Source: a bacterium (GTDB lineage: Bacteria; Patescibacteriota; Saccharimonadia; Saccharimonadales; UBA4665). From it: a stretch of DNA of 45,371 bases. Location: NCBI GenBank assembly GCA_021846795.1, contig JAJZWG010000001.1, forward strand, positions 1-45,371, given 5' to 3'. Numbering within the stretch: the stretch's first letter is position 1; every line of letters starts with the position of its first letter. Of this stretch, positions 1-7,105 are shown in pieces. The notes beneath the pieces are model-generated. The model was given only the letters and a program-made list of their open reading frames with translations, was not told the origin of the DNA and did not search any database. The position numbers and the translations under genes are program-made.

Positions 1-1
1 A

Positions 2-244
2 AAATTTAAGTTCACTAAACAAGAGGCTAAAAGTCGTATTCATCTTTTATCTAGAGTTTCAGAAGTTATTACACCTCAATTTGTAGAAAAAATCGTTCGT
101 GATATTAATGATGATGATATTATAGCAACAGCTGTTGCTGGTCGAGCAGATTATCTTGTAACCCTAGATAAAGACATGTTAATTCTTAAAAAACACAAAG
201 ACATAATAATTATTACACCGGCTCAATTTAAAGAATTAATATAA
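2..244 (+). CDS. PIN-domain toxin, C-terminal part (cut by window edge)
   Basis: An open frame enters from the left edge and stops with TAA at 242-244, giving about 80 residues. The end looks like the C-terminal half of a PIN-domain RNase toxin of the PIN_3/COG1569 type: an acidic stretch (DINDDD), then a segment with AGRADYLVTLDKDML, then a terminal ITPAQF-like motif, in the order seen in that family. PIN toxins cut RNA with a metal held by acidic residues; the N-terminal acidic residues lie outside the window. The partner antitoxin would be expected just upstream, out of view. The family is fairly clear, but whether the gene is complete cannot be judged. Confidence 0.7.
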   Translation, partial: KFKFTKQEAKSRIHLLSRVSEVITPQFVEKIVRDINDDDIIATAVAGRADYLVTLDKDMLILKKHKDIIIITPAQFKELI

Positions 245-620
245 GATCAACCCCTTAATTGAAATAACCTAAACTTACAAATAAATTATAAATATATCCC
301 TTTTACCGAATCTCAGTCGTGATAAGGTCACACCAGGCCCTCCACAAAGTGTATTTCATTCATTATTCTATTTAAGTTGGGTAGAGGTTGTACCTGTAAA
401 TAAGACTATTTTGTTGAAGGCTAAACATTTTATCTTTTTTAACTAAAAAACCATTAGGAAATATTAAGTCTTACCTTTTCTCATAGTAGCTTTGTCTAGA
501 CCACTAGTTAGCTAATAAACTATTGATAAAGTCTAGGAATCTGCTGAAATAGCGGTCTTAGGACTAGCAAATCTCTCAACGTGTTGGGGGTTATTAGGAT
601 CAGACTTAGCTTGTGATAGT
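245..620. other. Decayed intergenic DNA left of the IS remnant
   Basis: No intact gene is seen in these 376 bases. On the minus strand, one frame around 530-610 has a short protein-like stretch before stops appear, which suggests a decayed coding sequence. I could not identify a family. Confidence 0.4.
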
Positions 621-676
621 TGTCCCACTCCCCATATAATAAACAACTAGTCTATTCTAGAATCTGACTAATTGAG

Positions 677-710
677 TATAATTTAAATTTAAGTAGTTTT
701 TTAGAAAGGA
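677..710 (+). promoter_or_regulatory. -10 box and Shine-Dalgarno of IS orfA
   Basis: TATAAT lies at 677-682 and AAAGGA at 705-710, nine bases before the ATG at 720. The ribosome site points to 720 as the original start of orfA. No convincing -35 box was seen. Confidence 0.5.
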
Positions 711-719
711 TCATTAATT

Positions 720-975
720 ATGGCTAAGGAAGTTGTCACCTATTGAAATTAAAAATGAAATTATTACTAAGATTAGAGATGAAGGTCTGACAGTTAGTCA
801 GGCTGCCCATCAATATAATATTAGTATTAAAGCTATATATAACTGGATGAGAGATGGAGTAACCAATAGTCAGAATAGTTTAATCCTAGAGAATAACCGT
901 CTTAAGAAAGAAAATGAACAGCTCTATAATTTACTAGGTAGAGCTACAGTTGAACTTAAACGGTCAAAAAAGTAG
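720..975 (+). pseudogene. IS3-type transposase OrfA, frameshifted near the 5' end
   Basis: From the ATG at 720 the reading runs into TGA at 744. Removing one G from the AAGG at 727-730 would join MAKK to LSPIEIK and restore the frame used from 733 to the TAG at 973-975. A weaker TTG start at 733 would give 80 residues. The protein has a helix-turn-helix (about residues 18-42, with LTVSQAAHQYNIS and YNWMRDG) followed by a leucine-zipper-like coiled coil (LILENNRLKKEN), the normal OrfA layout for binding IS ends and dimerising. The frame continues into orfB by -1 slippage at 966-972. The single-base lesion may be a real mutation or an assembly error. Confidence 0.7.
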
Positions 976-1005
976 CCATCCTGGAAGTAGTCGAACCAGG
1001 ATGGC
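966..1005 (+). promoter_or_regulatory. Programmed -1 frameshift signal: slippery A_AAA_AAG plus hairpin
   Basis: In the OrfA frame the codons are tcA AAA AAG TAG, so the heptamer A_AAA_AAG (966-972) sits directly before the stop. A perfect 10-bp stem follows: GCCATCCTGG at 975-984, loop of 11 bases, CCAGGATGGC at 996-1005. A -1 slip moves ribosomes into the orfB frame. Slippery heptamer plus downstream structure is the established signal for making OrfAB in IS3 elements; the two-base spacing is shorter than usual. Confidence 0.75.
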
Positions 1006-1328
1006 GATCATACTTTGCTACTATCCTAAAGGTTCCTCGTTCCAGCATATATGCTAAGCCCACCAAACAAGCTAGACGTGATGAGCTTGCTATAGCTCAA
1101 CTTAAAGCTGTCCACAAGTTTAATCCATATTATGGTGTAGTTCGTTTTGCTATTGAACTAAACTGGTCAGAAGCTAGACGAATACGTAATCTTAGCGGCA
1201 TTAAGGTTGCTAAACGATCTAAGAAGCATCGTAAGTCAGTTGGAGTAGCTGAGATTAGTGTTCCGGCTAATGCTTTAAAGTTCTATACTGACTTTAAAGA
1301 CAGTGATCGACCACTGCTACTAGCCTAA
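975..1328 (+). pseudogene. IS3-type OrfB fragment lacking the DDE core
   Basis: This frame, entered by -1 slippage, encodes about 117 residues before TAA at 1326-1328. It resembles the N-terminal part of IS3 OrfB: an RSSIY segment, then FNPYYGVVRFAIELNW, which matches the family's HP-Y-G-R-R-I region, then a basic KRSKKHRK stretch. Family members then continue into the DDE integrase fold, which is absent. The last residues (RPLLLA) may come from sequence joined by a deletion. It cannot catalyse transposition by itself. Confidence 0.65.
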
Positions 1329-1380
1329 TTTAGTAAGCACAACCTGTCTAGAATTAGGAAGGGTTGACAAACTAGATAAA

Positions 1381-2235
1381 CTAAGGATTACAATAATCAC
1401 AATAACGTGGATCAGCAACTTGATCTTTGTTTGGATAAATAATATCTGCGGTATACTGACATTTATTACATTCATAAACGTCATATAATATACAGCTAGT
1501 TGGTCGACCACACTGTTGACAAGGTAATCCTAATTTTGGATCAATTCTATGAAAACCAAGACTATAACAATTTGGACATTGTCTCTTGATATTTTCAATC
1601 AAGTTTTTTGTAGCTAATTCAATATTTTTCATCCTCAATTGATTAACGTGTGCCCTAAAATCTGTTTCCAACCAAATAGATTTATATTTTTCTAAATATA
1701 TTGAGGCTGTAGTTATTAATTCTTCTTTATTGACTAAGCCTTTAACCATATCTGAATATTTTTTTTCACTACTTTTAATAACAATACCTTGGTTTGGAAA
1801 ATTAATTCTATTGGCAAATTCTAAGACTTCATCAAGATTAAATGCTGTAATACTTTGAGCATAATTAACCTTTTCAGTATGTCCACCGAAAATTTCTAAA
1901 TTTAATTTATTATCTATAAAAACCACTATTTCAGTATTAATAACCCCAAAAGGAACTGCCGGATGAGGACCAAAAATACCTTCACTAGCAATACCAATAT
2001 CTAAATTCAACATTTTCATAGCTATTCTTGCTTTAAGTAAAGCTGTTTCTTTTTGATTACCGGGTCTTTTTTTATCTAAAGTAAAAGTACCAAAATTATC
2101 TGTATCTAAGTTCTGTGGAACTTTAATTTTTATATTTAATTCTTTAGCAAACAATGGAGCAATGACAGTTTCTTTTTTATGTTTAGTGCCTAAAGCAGCT
2201 AATCGATTATCAAACAGTAAATTAATTTTATTCAT
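1381..2235 (-). CDS. DUF6671-like protein with C-terminal zinc ribbons
   Basis: A 284-residue soluble protein. The N-terminal part (RLAALGTKHKKE, then DTDNFGTFT near residue 46 and ASEGIFGPHPAVPF near residue 83) and the ETDFRAH motif near residue 189 match my recollection of the DUF6671 family. The last 65 residues carry four CxxC pairs (CPNC, CQQC, CNKC, CDYC), enough for two zinc ribbons, and end in the family-typical CNP. The biochemical role is unknown. It reads away from the cupredoxin-like gene's end with a 16-base gap, so the two may be co-transcribed. It ends only 12 bases from the IS remnant, so the IS lies just past its 3' end. Confidence 0.75.
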   Translation of the reverse strand: MNKINLLFDNRLAALGTKHKKETVIAPLFAKELNIKIKVPQNLDTDNFGTFTLDKKRPGNQKETALLKARIAMKMLNLDIGIASEGIFGPHPAVPFGVINTEIVVFIDNKLNLEIFGGHTEKVNYAQSITAFNLDEVLEFANRINFPNQGIVIKSSEKKYSDMVKGLVNKEELITTASIYLEKYKSIWLETDFRAHVNQLRMKNIELATKNLIENIKRQCPNCYSLGFHRIDPKLGLPCQQCGRPTSCILYDVYECNKCQYTADIIYPNKDQVADPRYCDYCNP

Positions 2236-2251
2236 TAGTTATAATGACAAT

Positions 2252-3028
2252 TTAATAAACATTAATTTCACCTAAAGATTTTGGTTGGGGTTGATAAACA
2301 TCTTGATATTTATAAACACCAGGATACTGGGCAACAAATGATTTTTGTTGTTGTTTATCAATAAAACCAAGCTTCAAAAGCGAATAAATATTTGGTGAAT
2401 CAGTTGATCTGGGGGTAAAAAACATTGGACCAGGTTGAGTAAAAGTAGATTTATTATCAATAATAATTTTAGTACCTGTCAGTACAGAAATTAAATTAGG
2501 CATAAAACCAAAACTATCATACCAAATTTTAAAAATTGGTTTTTTAATACGATGAAAAGTATTTTTATTTTCGTTAAAACAAAGTCCTGTTGGATAATAA
2601 CCTAAAGGACCTACCCCTATTTCACCTCTAATTTCTGGTTGATTATTAGCTTCAAACTGCCAAACACCCATTTTACTAACTTGAAAACTACTAGAACCAT
2701 GTGGAGGTATTGATCCTAAATCTAAAGCATAATTTTGATTTGGTTGATTGGCTAATGCTTCAAACAATAAGTTATTATTAGTAATATTTTTAACCGTTAC
2801 TTGACTGTTAAGTGGTACCGTTAATTCATTAGGATCAAAACCATACTTATCGAAATAAATAATTATTTTATTAGAGCAATTATTTGTAGAAATTTTTGGC
2901 TTAATAATTGGTTTTGGGTGAACAACCACAGTCGAATGAGGTTTTTCAATCAAAACTTTTCTTTTTTCTGACTTAAATGCCAAAACCAAACAGACAATGC
3001 ATACTAAAGCTAATAAAACTTTTACCAT
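2252..3028 (-). CDS. Membrane-anchored tandem cupredoxin-fold protein
   Basis: 258 residues. Residues 3-18 form a hydrophobic signal or anchor segment followed by a basic stretch. Two similar beta-rich repeats follow, about 50-140 and 165-258. Each begins with a YGFDPN or SFGFMPN motif, has a proline/glycine turn and an S-F-x-V/A strand (SSSFQV; KSFVAQYPGVYKY) and ends with a GEI-V strand, the outline of cupredoxin-like domains. The usual copper ligands (Cys, two His, Met) are not where expected; the first repeat has EANNQPEIRG in place of the C-H-M loop. It probably acts outside the membrane in a structural or binding role and not as a copper electron carrier. It is divergent from the flavin reductase gene, with 135 bases between them. 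Confidence 0.6.
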   Translation of the reverse strand: MVKVLLALVCIVCLVLAFKSEKRKVLIEKPHSTVVVHPKPIIKPKISTNNCSNKIIIYFDKYGFDPNELTVPLNSQVTVKNITNNNLLFEALANQPNQNYALDLGSIPPHGSSSFQVSKMGVWQFEANNQPEIRGEIGVGPLGYYPTGLCFNENKNTFHRIKKPIFKIWYDSFGFMPNLISVLTGTKIIIDNKSTFTQPGPMFFTPRSTDSPNIYSLLKLGFIDKQQQKSFVAQYPGVYKYQDVYQPQPKSLGEINVY

Positions 3029-3149
3029 AAACTATTTAAAATTATTATACAACCATTAATGATATTTTTTTAAATAATATTAAGCTTTGATGTTATTATG
3101 AATAAACAAACTTTAAAAATATTTTAAGTAATTAATCAGTTAAAAACAC

Positions 3150-3155
3150 TAAAAT
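3150..3155 (+). promoter_or_regulatory. -10 box upstream of the flavin reductase gene
   Basis: TAAAAT ends eight bases before the ATG at 3164, which would place the transcript start about two bases upstream of the start codon. The -35 region is weak. Confidence 0.35.
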
Positions 3156-3163
3156 AAAAAGCT

Positions 3164-4144
3164 ATGAAAAAACCTAAAACCTATTTTTTAAAGGACAGTT
3201 TATTAATCGGGAAAAAAACTTTACTGATTACGCTTAAGCCTAAAACTCCAGATGACGAATTAGATTTTTTAGCTGGACAATATGCTTCAATTAATTTTGT
3301 GTATAATTTTCGTCCTTCTCCAGCTCGTTGTTTTTCAATTGTTAGTTCACCATATGAAAAAAACGAACTACAATTCGCCATACGAATTGACGGGGATTTT
3401 ACTAAAAAGCTAAAAAAATTACCACTAGATACAAAATTTTATATCAATGGACCATATGGTGATTTTGTTGTTGATGAAAATCTAGATAAACATGTTATTT
3501 TCTTAGCAGCTGGAATTGGCGTCACTCCTTTTATCAGTATGATTAAATATTTATCTGACGTTAAATCCAAAATAACTATCACTCTTTTTTATAGCAATAC
3601 CACACAAGATAATATTCCTTTCTATGAAGAATTAATGAGATTAACCAATATTAATCCAAATTTTAAAGTTATTTTCTTCGTCAGTAATGGTCCAATCGAT
3701 CCAGCTAAAAAAGGTTTTTTTATTGCTAACTATATTGAGATTGATCACATTAAAAGAATCGTCAAACGACGGACTAATAGTTTTACTTATTTTATATGTG
3801 GTCCAGCTAAATTTATTAATGATCTCAACCATGATTTAATTTCAATTAATGTTAAGCCCGAAAAAATCATTATTGAACAATTTACATCCAATAATAGAAT
3901 TAGTTCAATTTCTAATTTACCGAACCAAAAACTAGAAAAAAATATTTACTTATTATTACTTGCTATTATGATTTTTGGAGTTATTTTTATAACTGTCATT
4001 GATAATCTTTGGGCAATACCCCAAGTTCAAAATCTAATTTATAAACAAAATAATAATAATGGTTTCGTCATTCATCTCAATCAAAATAATCCCAACAATA
4101 TCTACTTACACGATAATCATTCACCCATTACTAGTGTCTCGTAA
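3164..4144 (+). CDS. FNR-type NAD(P)H:FAD oxidoreductase with transmembrane anchor and outer tail
   Basis: 326 residues. Residues 1-105 form an FAD-binding barrel with the R-x-[FY]-S-type motif R55-C-F-S58. Residues 106-240 form an NAD(P)-binding domain with GIGVTP at 117-122 and the FICGPAKF motif at 210-217. No ferredoxin cysteines are present. A single hydrophobic helix at about 261-282 follows a Lys-rich segment, so the catalytic part should be cytoplasmic and the last 45 residues outside. That tail is Asn-rich and ends with D317-N-H-S320-P-I-T323, which resembles the D-x-x-[ST]-G-A-T site modified by ApbE. apbE begins on the base after this gene's stop. The inferred job is to pass electrons from NAD(P)H across the membrane; substrate and acceptor are unknown. 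Confidence 0.8.
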   Translation: MKKPKTYFLKDSLLIGKKTLLITLKPKTPDDELDFLAGQYASINFVYNFRPSPARCFSIVSSPYEKNELQFAIRIDGDFTKKLKKLPLDTKFYINGPYGDFVVDENLDKHVIFLAAGIGVTPFISMIKYLSDVKSKITITLFYSNTTQDNIPFYEELMRLTNINPNFKVIFFVSNGPIDPAKKGFFIANYIEIDHIKRIVKRRTNSFTYFICGPAKFINDLNHDLISINVKPEKIIIEQFTSNNRISSISNLPNQKLEKNIYLLLLAIMIFGVIFITVIDNLWAIPQVQNLIYKQNNNNGFVIHLNQNNPNNIYLHDNHSPITSVS

Positions 4145-5023
4145 ATGGAATATTTTTTTCAAAAAAAACACTTTGCCTTAAATTCAGATATTTTTATTTC
4201 AATCGTTAATAAAACCAAACAAAAACCAAACAAAATATTTTCATCAATTATTAAAACTATTGATGAATTTGAACAAAACTATTCACGTTTTCAACCAAAC
4301 AGTCAACTAACTAATCTTAATCATCATTCCAATCAAAAACTTCATGTTTCATCAGAATTTTTAAAAATTTTAAAAGAAGCTAAAAGACTTAGTAAATTAA
4401 CTAATGGGGTTTTTAATCCTTTTATTTTACCCAATCTACAACAAGCTGGTTATTTGGGCTCTTGGCCTCATCCAAATTACACTCAATCAAAACTTAACTA
4501 TCAAACTAAAGTTTTTCAAACTATCGATGAATTAGAACTTGGTCAAGATTGGGTTAAAATTCCTGAACAATCAGCTTTAGATTTAGGCGGCATTGGAAAG
4601 GGTTATTTATTGGACAAAATTTCTGATCAACTTTTAAAAGCTGGTTTCAATAATTATTGGTTATCAATTGGTGGTGATATTATTGTCAATGGACATGATG
4701 AAAATAAACAAAATTGGTCAATTAAAATTGCTGATGCTAAAAAAAATAATCACATTTATAAAATCATTAATAACAAATCTGATCAATTACTTAGTATAGC
4801 TACTTCTGGTATTACTAAACGACGCGGATTAAACTGGAACCATATTATTAATCCATTAACACTTCAACCAGTAGATAATAATATATTAACTGTTACGGTT
4901 AGTGGTAATCAAGCAACTGAAACAGATGTTTTAGCTAAAACAATTTTAATTAACGAACATTTACTTAATAAATTCCAATCAGCTGGATTAATTAATGAAT
5001 GTTTTATTCAGAGAAAAAATTAA
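4145..5023 (+). CDS. apbE: FAD:protein FMN transferase (ApbE family)
   Basis: 292 residues, near the family's usual catalytic length. ApbE enzymes transfer FMN from FAD to a threonine of a target protein. Visible family motifs are ALDLGGIGKGY (144-154), WLSIGGDIIVNG (172-183), IATSG (218-222), the NHIINPLT region (232-239, the family's H-I-D/N-P block) and ATETDVLAKT (257-266) with the metal-binding Asp/Thr. The ATG follows the reductase's TAA with no gap, so translation is probably coupled. No signal peptide or lipobox is present, unlike most exported ApbEs, which suggests that it works in the cytoplasm or has an unusual export route. Its 3' end overlaps the convergent gene by four bases. 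Confidence 0.9.
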   Translation: MEYFFQKKHFALNSDIFISIVNKTKQKPNKIFSSIIKTIDEFEQNYSRFQPNSQLTNLNHHSNQKLHVSSEFLKILKEAKRLSKLTNGVFNPFILPNLQQAGYLGSWPHPNYTQSKLNYQTKVFQTIDELELGQDWVKIPEQSALDLGGIGKGYLLDKISDQLLKAGFNNYWLSIGGDIIVNGHDENKQNWSIKIADAKKNNHIYKIINNKSDQLLSIATSGITKRRGLNWNHIINPLTLQPVDNNILTVTVSGNQATETDVLAKTILINEHLLNKFQSAGLINECFIQRKN

Positions 5024-5523
5024 TAATGATGTTTTTTAGAATGAGATTTTTTAAATTTAAATCGTTCTAAAATTAAAAAGAATAAAATAGTCAAACAACT
5101 ACCAACAATTATAATTGATTTATTGATAATTAATTGATGAAAAAGATTATTATTAACCAAAGATGACACTTGACTACTTTTAATTAACGGTAAAGTTAAA
5201 AAAATCGCTAGAACAATAAAACAAATACTAGGAATTAGATTAATTAATCTATGAATTCCATGAACACTTTTAATCATAAAAATAAAAGTTAGAACAACTG
5301 GTAAATATAAGATAACTAATCTAGAATCGTAAGTTCGTGAAACATAAATAAAATTTGATGAACTAAATAAATTAACTAACTTATTAACATTGCCTGGCAA
5401 TAAATTAGTTAATAAATAACCAATTAATAAACTAAAAAACAAATAGACTCCATTAACTCCAAAAATATAAATAATTAATGATGAGATCACCAATAAAGCT
5501 ATTAAATAAATTTCATGAGCCAT
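5020..5523 (-). CDS. Small multi-pass membrane protein of unknown function
   Basis: 167 residues with about five hydrophobic segments (near 4-22, 24-43, 70-85, 95-113 and 134-152) and a basic, His-rich C-terminus (KFKKSHSKKHHY). No family was recognised. It converges on apbE and overlaps its stop by four bases, so it is not in the same operon, although the end-to-end packing is typical of this genome. It could be an envelope protein working with the neighbouring redox genes; that is only a guess from position. Confidence 0.65.
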   Translation of the reverse strand: MAHEIYLIALLVISSLIIYIFGVNGVYLFFSLLIGYLLTNLLPGNVNKLVNLFSSSNFIYVSRTYDSRLVILYLPVVLTFIFMIKSVHGIHRLINLIPSICFIVLAIFLTLPLIKSSQVSSLVNNNLFHQLIINKSIIIVGSCLTILFFLILERFKFKKSHSKKHHY

Positions 5524-5563
5524 TAATTTAATATAGCATAATCAGTTTATTTGTCACCCACCC

Positions 5564-6469
5564 CTAAGCACCAATTCGATCTTTATGTCTGCCGGCTCGA
5601 GCCGCTAAGACAGCATAATTAACTATTTGAGTAGCTACGTCTTTACCTGTTATTAATTCAGGTGTTTTAATGCTAGCCGATGAATTAACCTCTAAAACTA
5701 AAGGTCCTCTTTCTGATCGCATCATATCAACACCACATACCGTTAAACCAGTAGCTCTAGCAGCCTTTTGAGCAGTTTTCTTTTCTTCATCAGTTAATTG
5801 AACAACTTTACCAACACCACCTTGGTGAGTATTTGCTCGAAAATCATCATCAAGACTTTGGCGAATGATACTAGCTACTACTTTTCCATTAATTACCAAT
5901 GCTCGAATATCTGTTCCAGCACTCTCTTGAATAAATTCTTGAACCAAAAAACTAACACCTTCCACATAAAAAGCTTGCATTACAGCTTTAGCAGCTTTTT
6001 TAGTCTCTGCTAAAACAACTCCGTTACCATGAGTTCCTCTAGCTACTTTTATAATAACAGGTGCCCCACCAACTTGTTCAATAACTCCATCAAAGTCTGA
6101 AGTATCTCGAGCAAAAACAGTTTTTGGAATACCTATACCAGCTTTAGACAATAACTGCATACTTCTTAATTTATCTCTTGAACGAACAATAGAAATTGAG
6201 CTTGCCGTCGTAAAAACATTTTGCATTTCAAATTGTCTGACTATAGCTGAACCATATTTTGTTAAATTTTGAGCTATTCGTGGAATAACGATATCGACAT
6301 CTTTAACTTCTTCACCCATATAATAAACCTTAGGTTCATTTTTTTCTAACGTAACGTAACATTTAGCATAATTAATAACTCGAACGTCATGACCCAAATC
6401 AAGACTAGCTTCTTTAAGCCTTTTAGTAGTGTAATTGCCTGGTCCTTTTGACAATATAATAATATTCAT
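5564..6469 (-). CDS. rimK: RimK-type ATP-grasp amino acid ligase
   Basis: 301 residues, almost exactly the length of E. coli RimK, which adds glutamates to the C-terminus of ribosomal protein S6. The N-terminal domain starts MNIIILSKGP. The ATP-grasp fold shows IIKVARGTHGNGVVLAE (the nucleotide-binding loop), QEFIQE, GTDIRALVINGKVVASIIR and the metal-binding segment LVLEVNSSASIKTPE near the end, close to the family's EVN-S-P-G-E-I. The RimB-like protease gene lies 11 bases upstream, so the two form an operon, as in other bacteria. The substrate may be S6 or another protein. Confidence 0.9.
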   Translation of the reverse strand: MNIIILSKGPGNYTTKRLKEASLDLGHDVRVINYAKCYVTLEKNEPKVYYMGEEVKDVDIVIPRIAQNLTKYGSAIVRQFEMQNVFTTASSISIVRSRDKLRSMQLLSKAGIGIPKTVFARDTSDFDGVIEQVGGAPVIIKVARGTHGNGVVLAETKKAAKAVMQAFYVEGVSFLVQEFIQESAGTDIRALVINGKVVASIIRQSLDDDFRANTHQGGVGKVVQLTDEEKKTAQKAARATGLTVCGVDMMRSERGPLVLEVNSSASIKTPELITGKDVATQIVNYAVLAARAGRHKDRIGA

Positions 6470-6480
6470 AATAATTTTTA

Positions 6481-6906
6481 TTACCTTTCCAAGCTATTTT
6501 CTAACTTTAAATTACCAACATCTACTAAAAAACGATGCTTTAAAACATTTCGACCGATTAAAATCGAATACTTCATTTTTGATCGATCAGTTAAAGTAAA
6601 CCAAGCCTTTAATTTATGATCATAAAGTTTAATATTTAATTTGATTCGATAACGTCTTTCAACTAAACCATTAGAACTTTTAATTTTAATGTAATCATAT
6701 TTATGAAAAATTAATTTTTGACCAGTGTAATAAATTGAATTAGGCTCAAAAAAAACAACTTCTAAACCATTTGGTTTAATAATTACACTACTAGCTGATA
6801 TGGTTGATAAATACGCTCCAGTATCAACTCGACAAATGACATTCCTAATATTTAAATTTAATAAATCAATCTTTTCGATTGGCCCAATTATTATTTTATT
6901 TAGCAC
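6481..6906 (-). CDS. RimB-like retropepsin-fold protease (PF05618 type)
   Basis: 141 residues. The DTGA aspartic-protease-like motif lies at 28-31 (CRVDTGAYLSTISA), followed by beta strands and an ILIGRNVLKHRFLVDVG block near the C-terminus, the pattern of the family often labelled ATP-dependent zinc protease, found next to rimK. In other bacteria such proteins remove or trim the tails added by RimK. It is 11 bases upstream of rimK on the same strand, which supports a write/erase pair. The conserved Asp is seen; proteolytic activity is inferred. Confidence 0.8.
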   Translation of the reverse strand: MLNKIIIGPIEKIDLLNLNIRNVICRVDTGAYLSTISASSVIIKPNGLEVVFFEPNSIYYTGQKLIFHKYDYIKIKSSNGLVERRYRIKLNIKLYDHKLKAWFTLTDRSKMKYSILIGRNVLKHRFLVDVGNLKLENSLER

Positions 6907-6947
6907 TTTTAAATTAAATCATATTTTATATTTTTTTTCAAGTTCTA

Positions 6948-7073
6948 TCAACCACTATGATGATAGACTCTTAAAAAAACCACCACAATTACAACCAAAA
7001 CAATTAAAATAACTGTTATTAACATAGGAATAAAACCAGCTGAGTTATTTTTAAATTTTAGTTTTGTTTTCAT
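6948..7073 (-). CDS. 41-residue single-pass membrane protein
   Basis: An ATG at 7071-7073 (minus) opens a 41-codon frame ending in TGA at 6948-6950. The start is MKTKLKFKNNSAGFIPMLI, followed by a Val/Ile/Leu-only helix (about residues 16-35) and a short RVYHHSG tail. The basic N-terminus suggests that it stays inside with the tail outside. The clean positive-inside layout and good use of the gap between rimB-like and the GGDEF gene argue that it is real. The function is unknown. The GFIPM-LI stretch resembles tiny membrane proteins I associate with Saccharibacteria. Confidence 0.6.
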   Translation of the reverse strand: MKTKLKFKNNSAGFIPMLITVILIVLVVIVVVFLRVYHHSG

Positions 7074-7105
7074 TTTACTTATATTTAATTATATACTTAT
7101 TTATT

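Larger units (their letters stand above)
621..1369 (+). mobile_element. IS3-family insertion sequence remnant
   Basis: The segment contains an orfA-like gene, an A_AAA_AAG frameshift site and the N-terminal part of an orfB, the organisation typical of IS3 elements. The ends at 621 (TGTCCCACTC) and, inverted, at 1369 (TGTCAACCCT) both begin with TGTC but match at only about half of 21 positions, so the boundaries are tentative. No target-site duplication is obvious. The element is about 0.75 kb, against 1.2-1.5 kb for a full IS3 element, because the DDE catalytic half of orfB is missing. It is probably immobile. Confidence 0.65.

Noticed and set aside
245..620. A minus-strand gene left of the IS remnant
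   Set aside because: Only short open stretches remain between stops, and no family could be recognised; reported as decayed DNA instead.
1320..1511. A 63-codon minus-strand frame overlapping the end of the DUF6671-like gene
   Set aside because: It lies in another frame of a clear gene and of IS-end sequence, with no ribosome site or protein-like pattern.
7064..7105. TTG start for the GGDEF protein giving a hydrophobic 14-residue extension
   Set aside because: The extension would cover a -10-like box and the reverse start codon of the 41-residue membrane protein; the ATG at 7106 is more likely.
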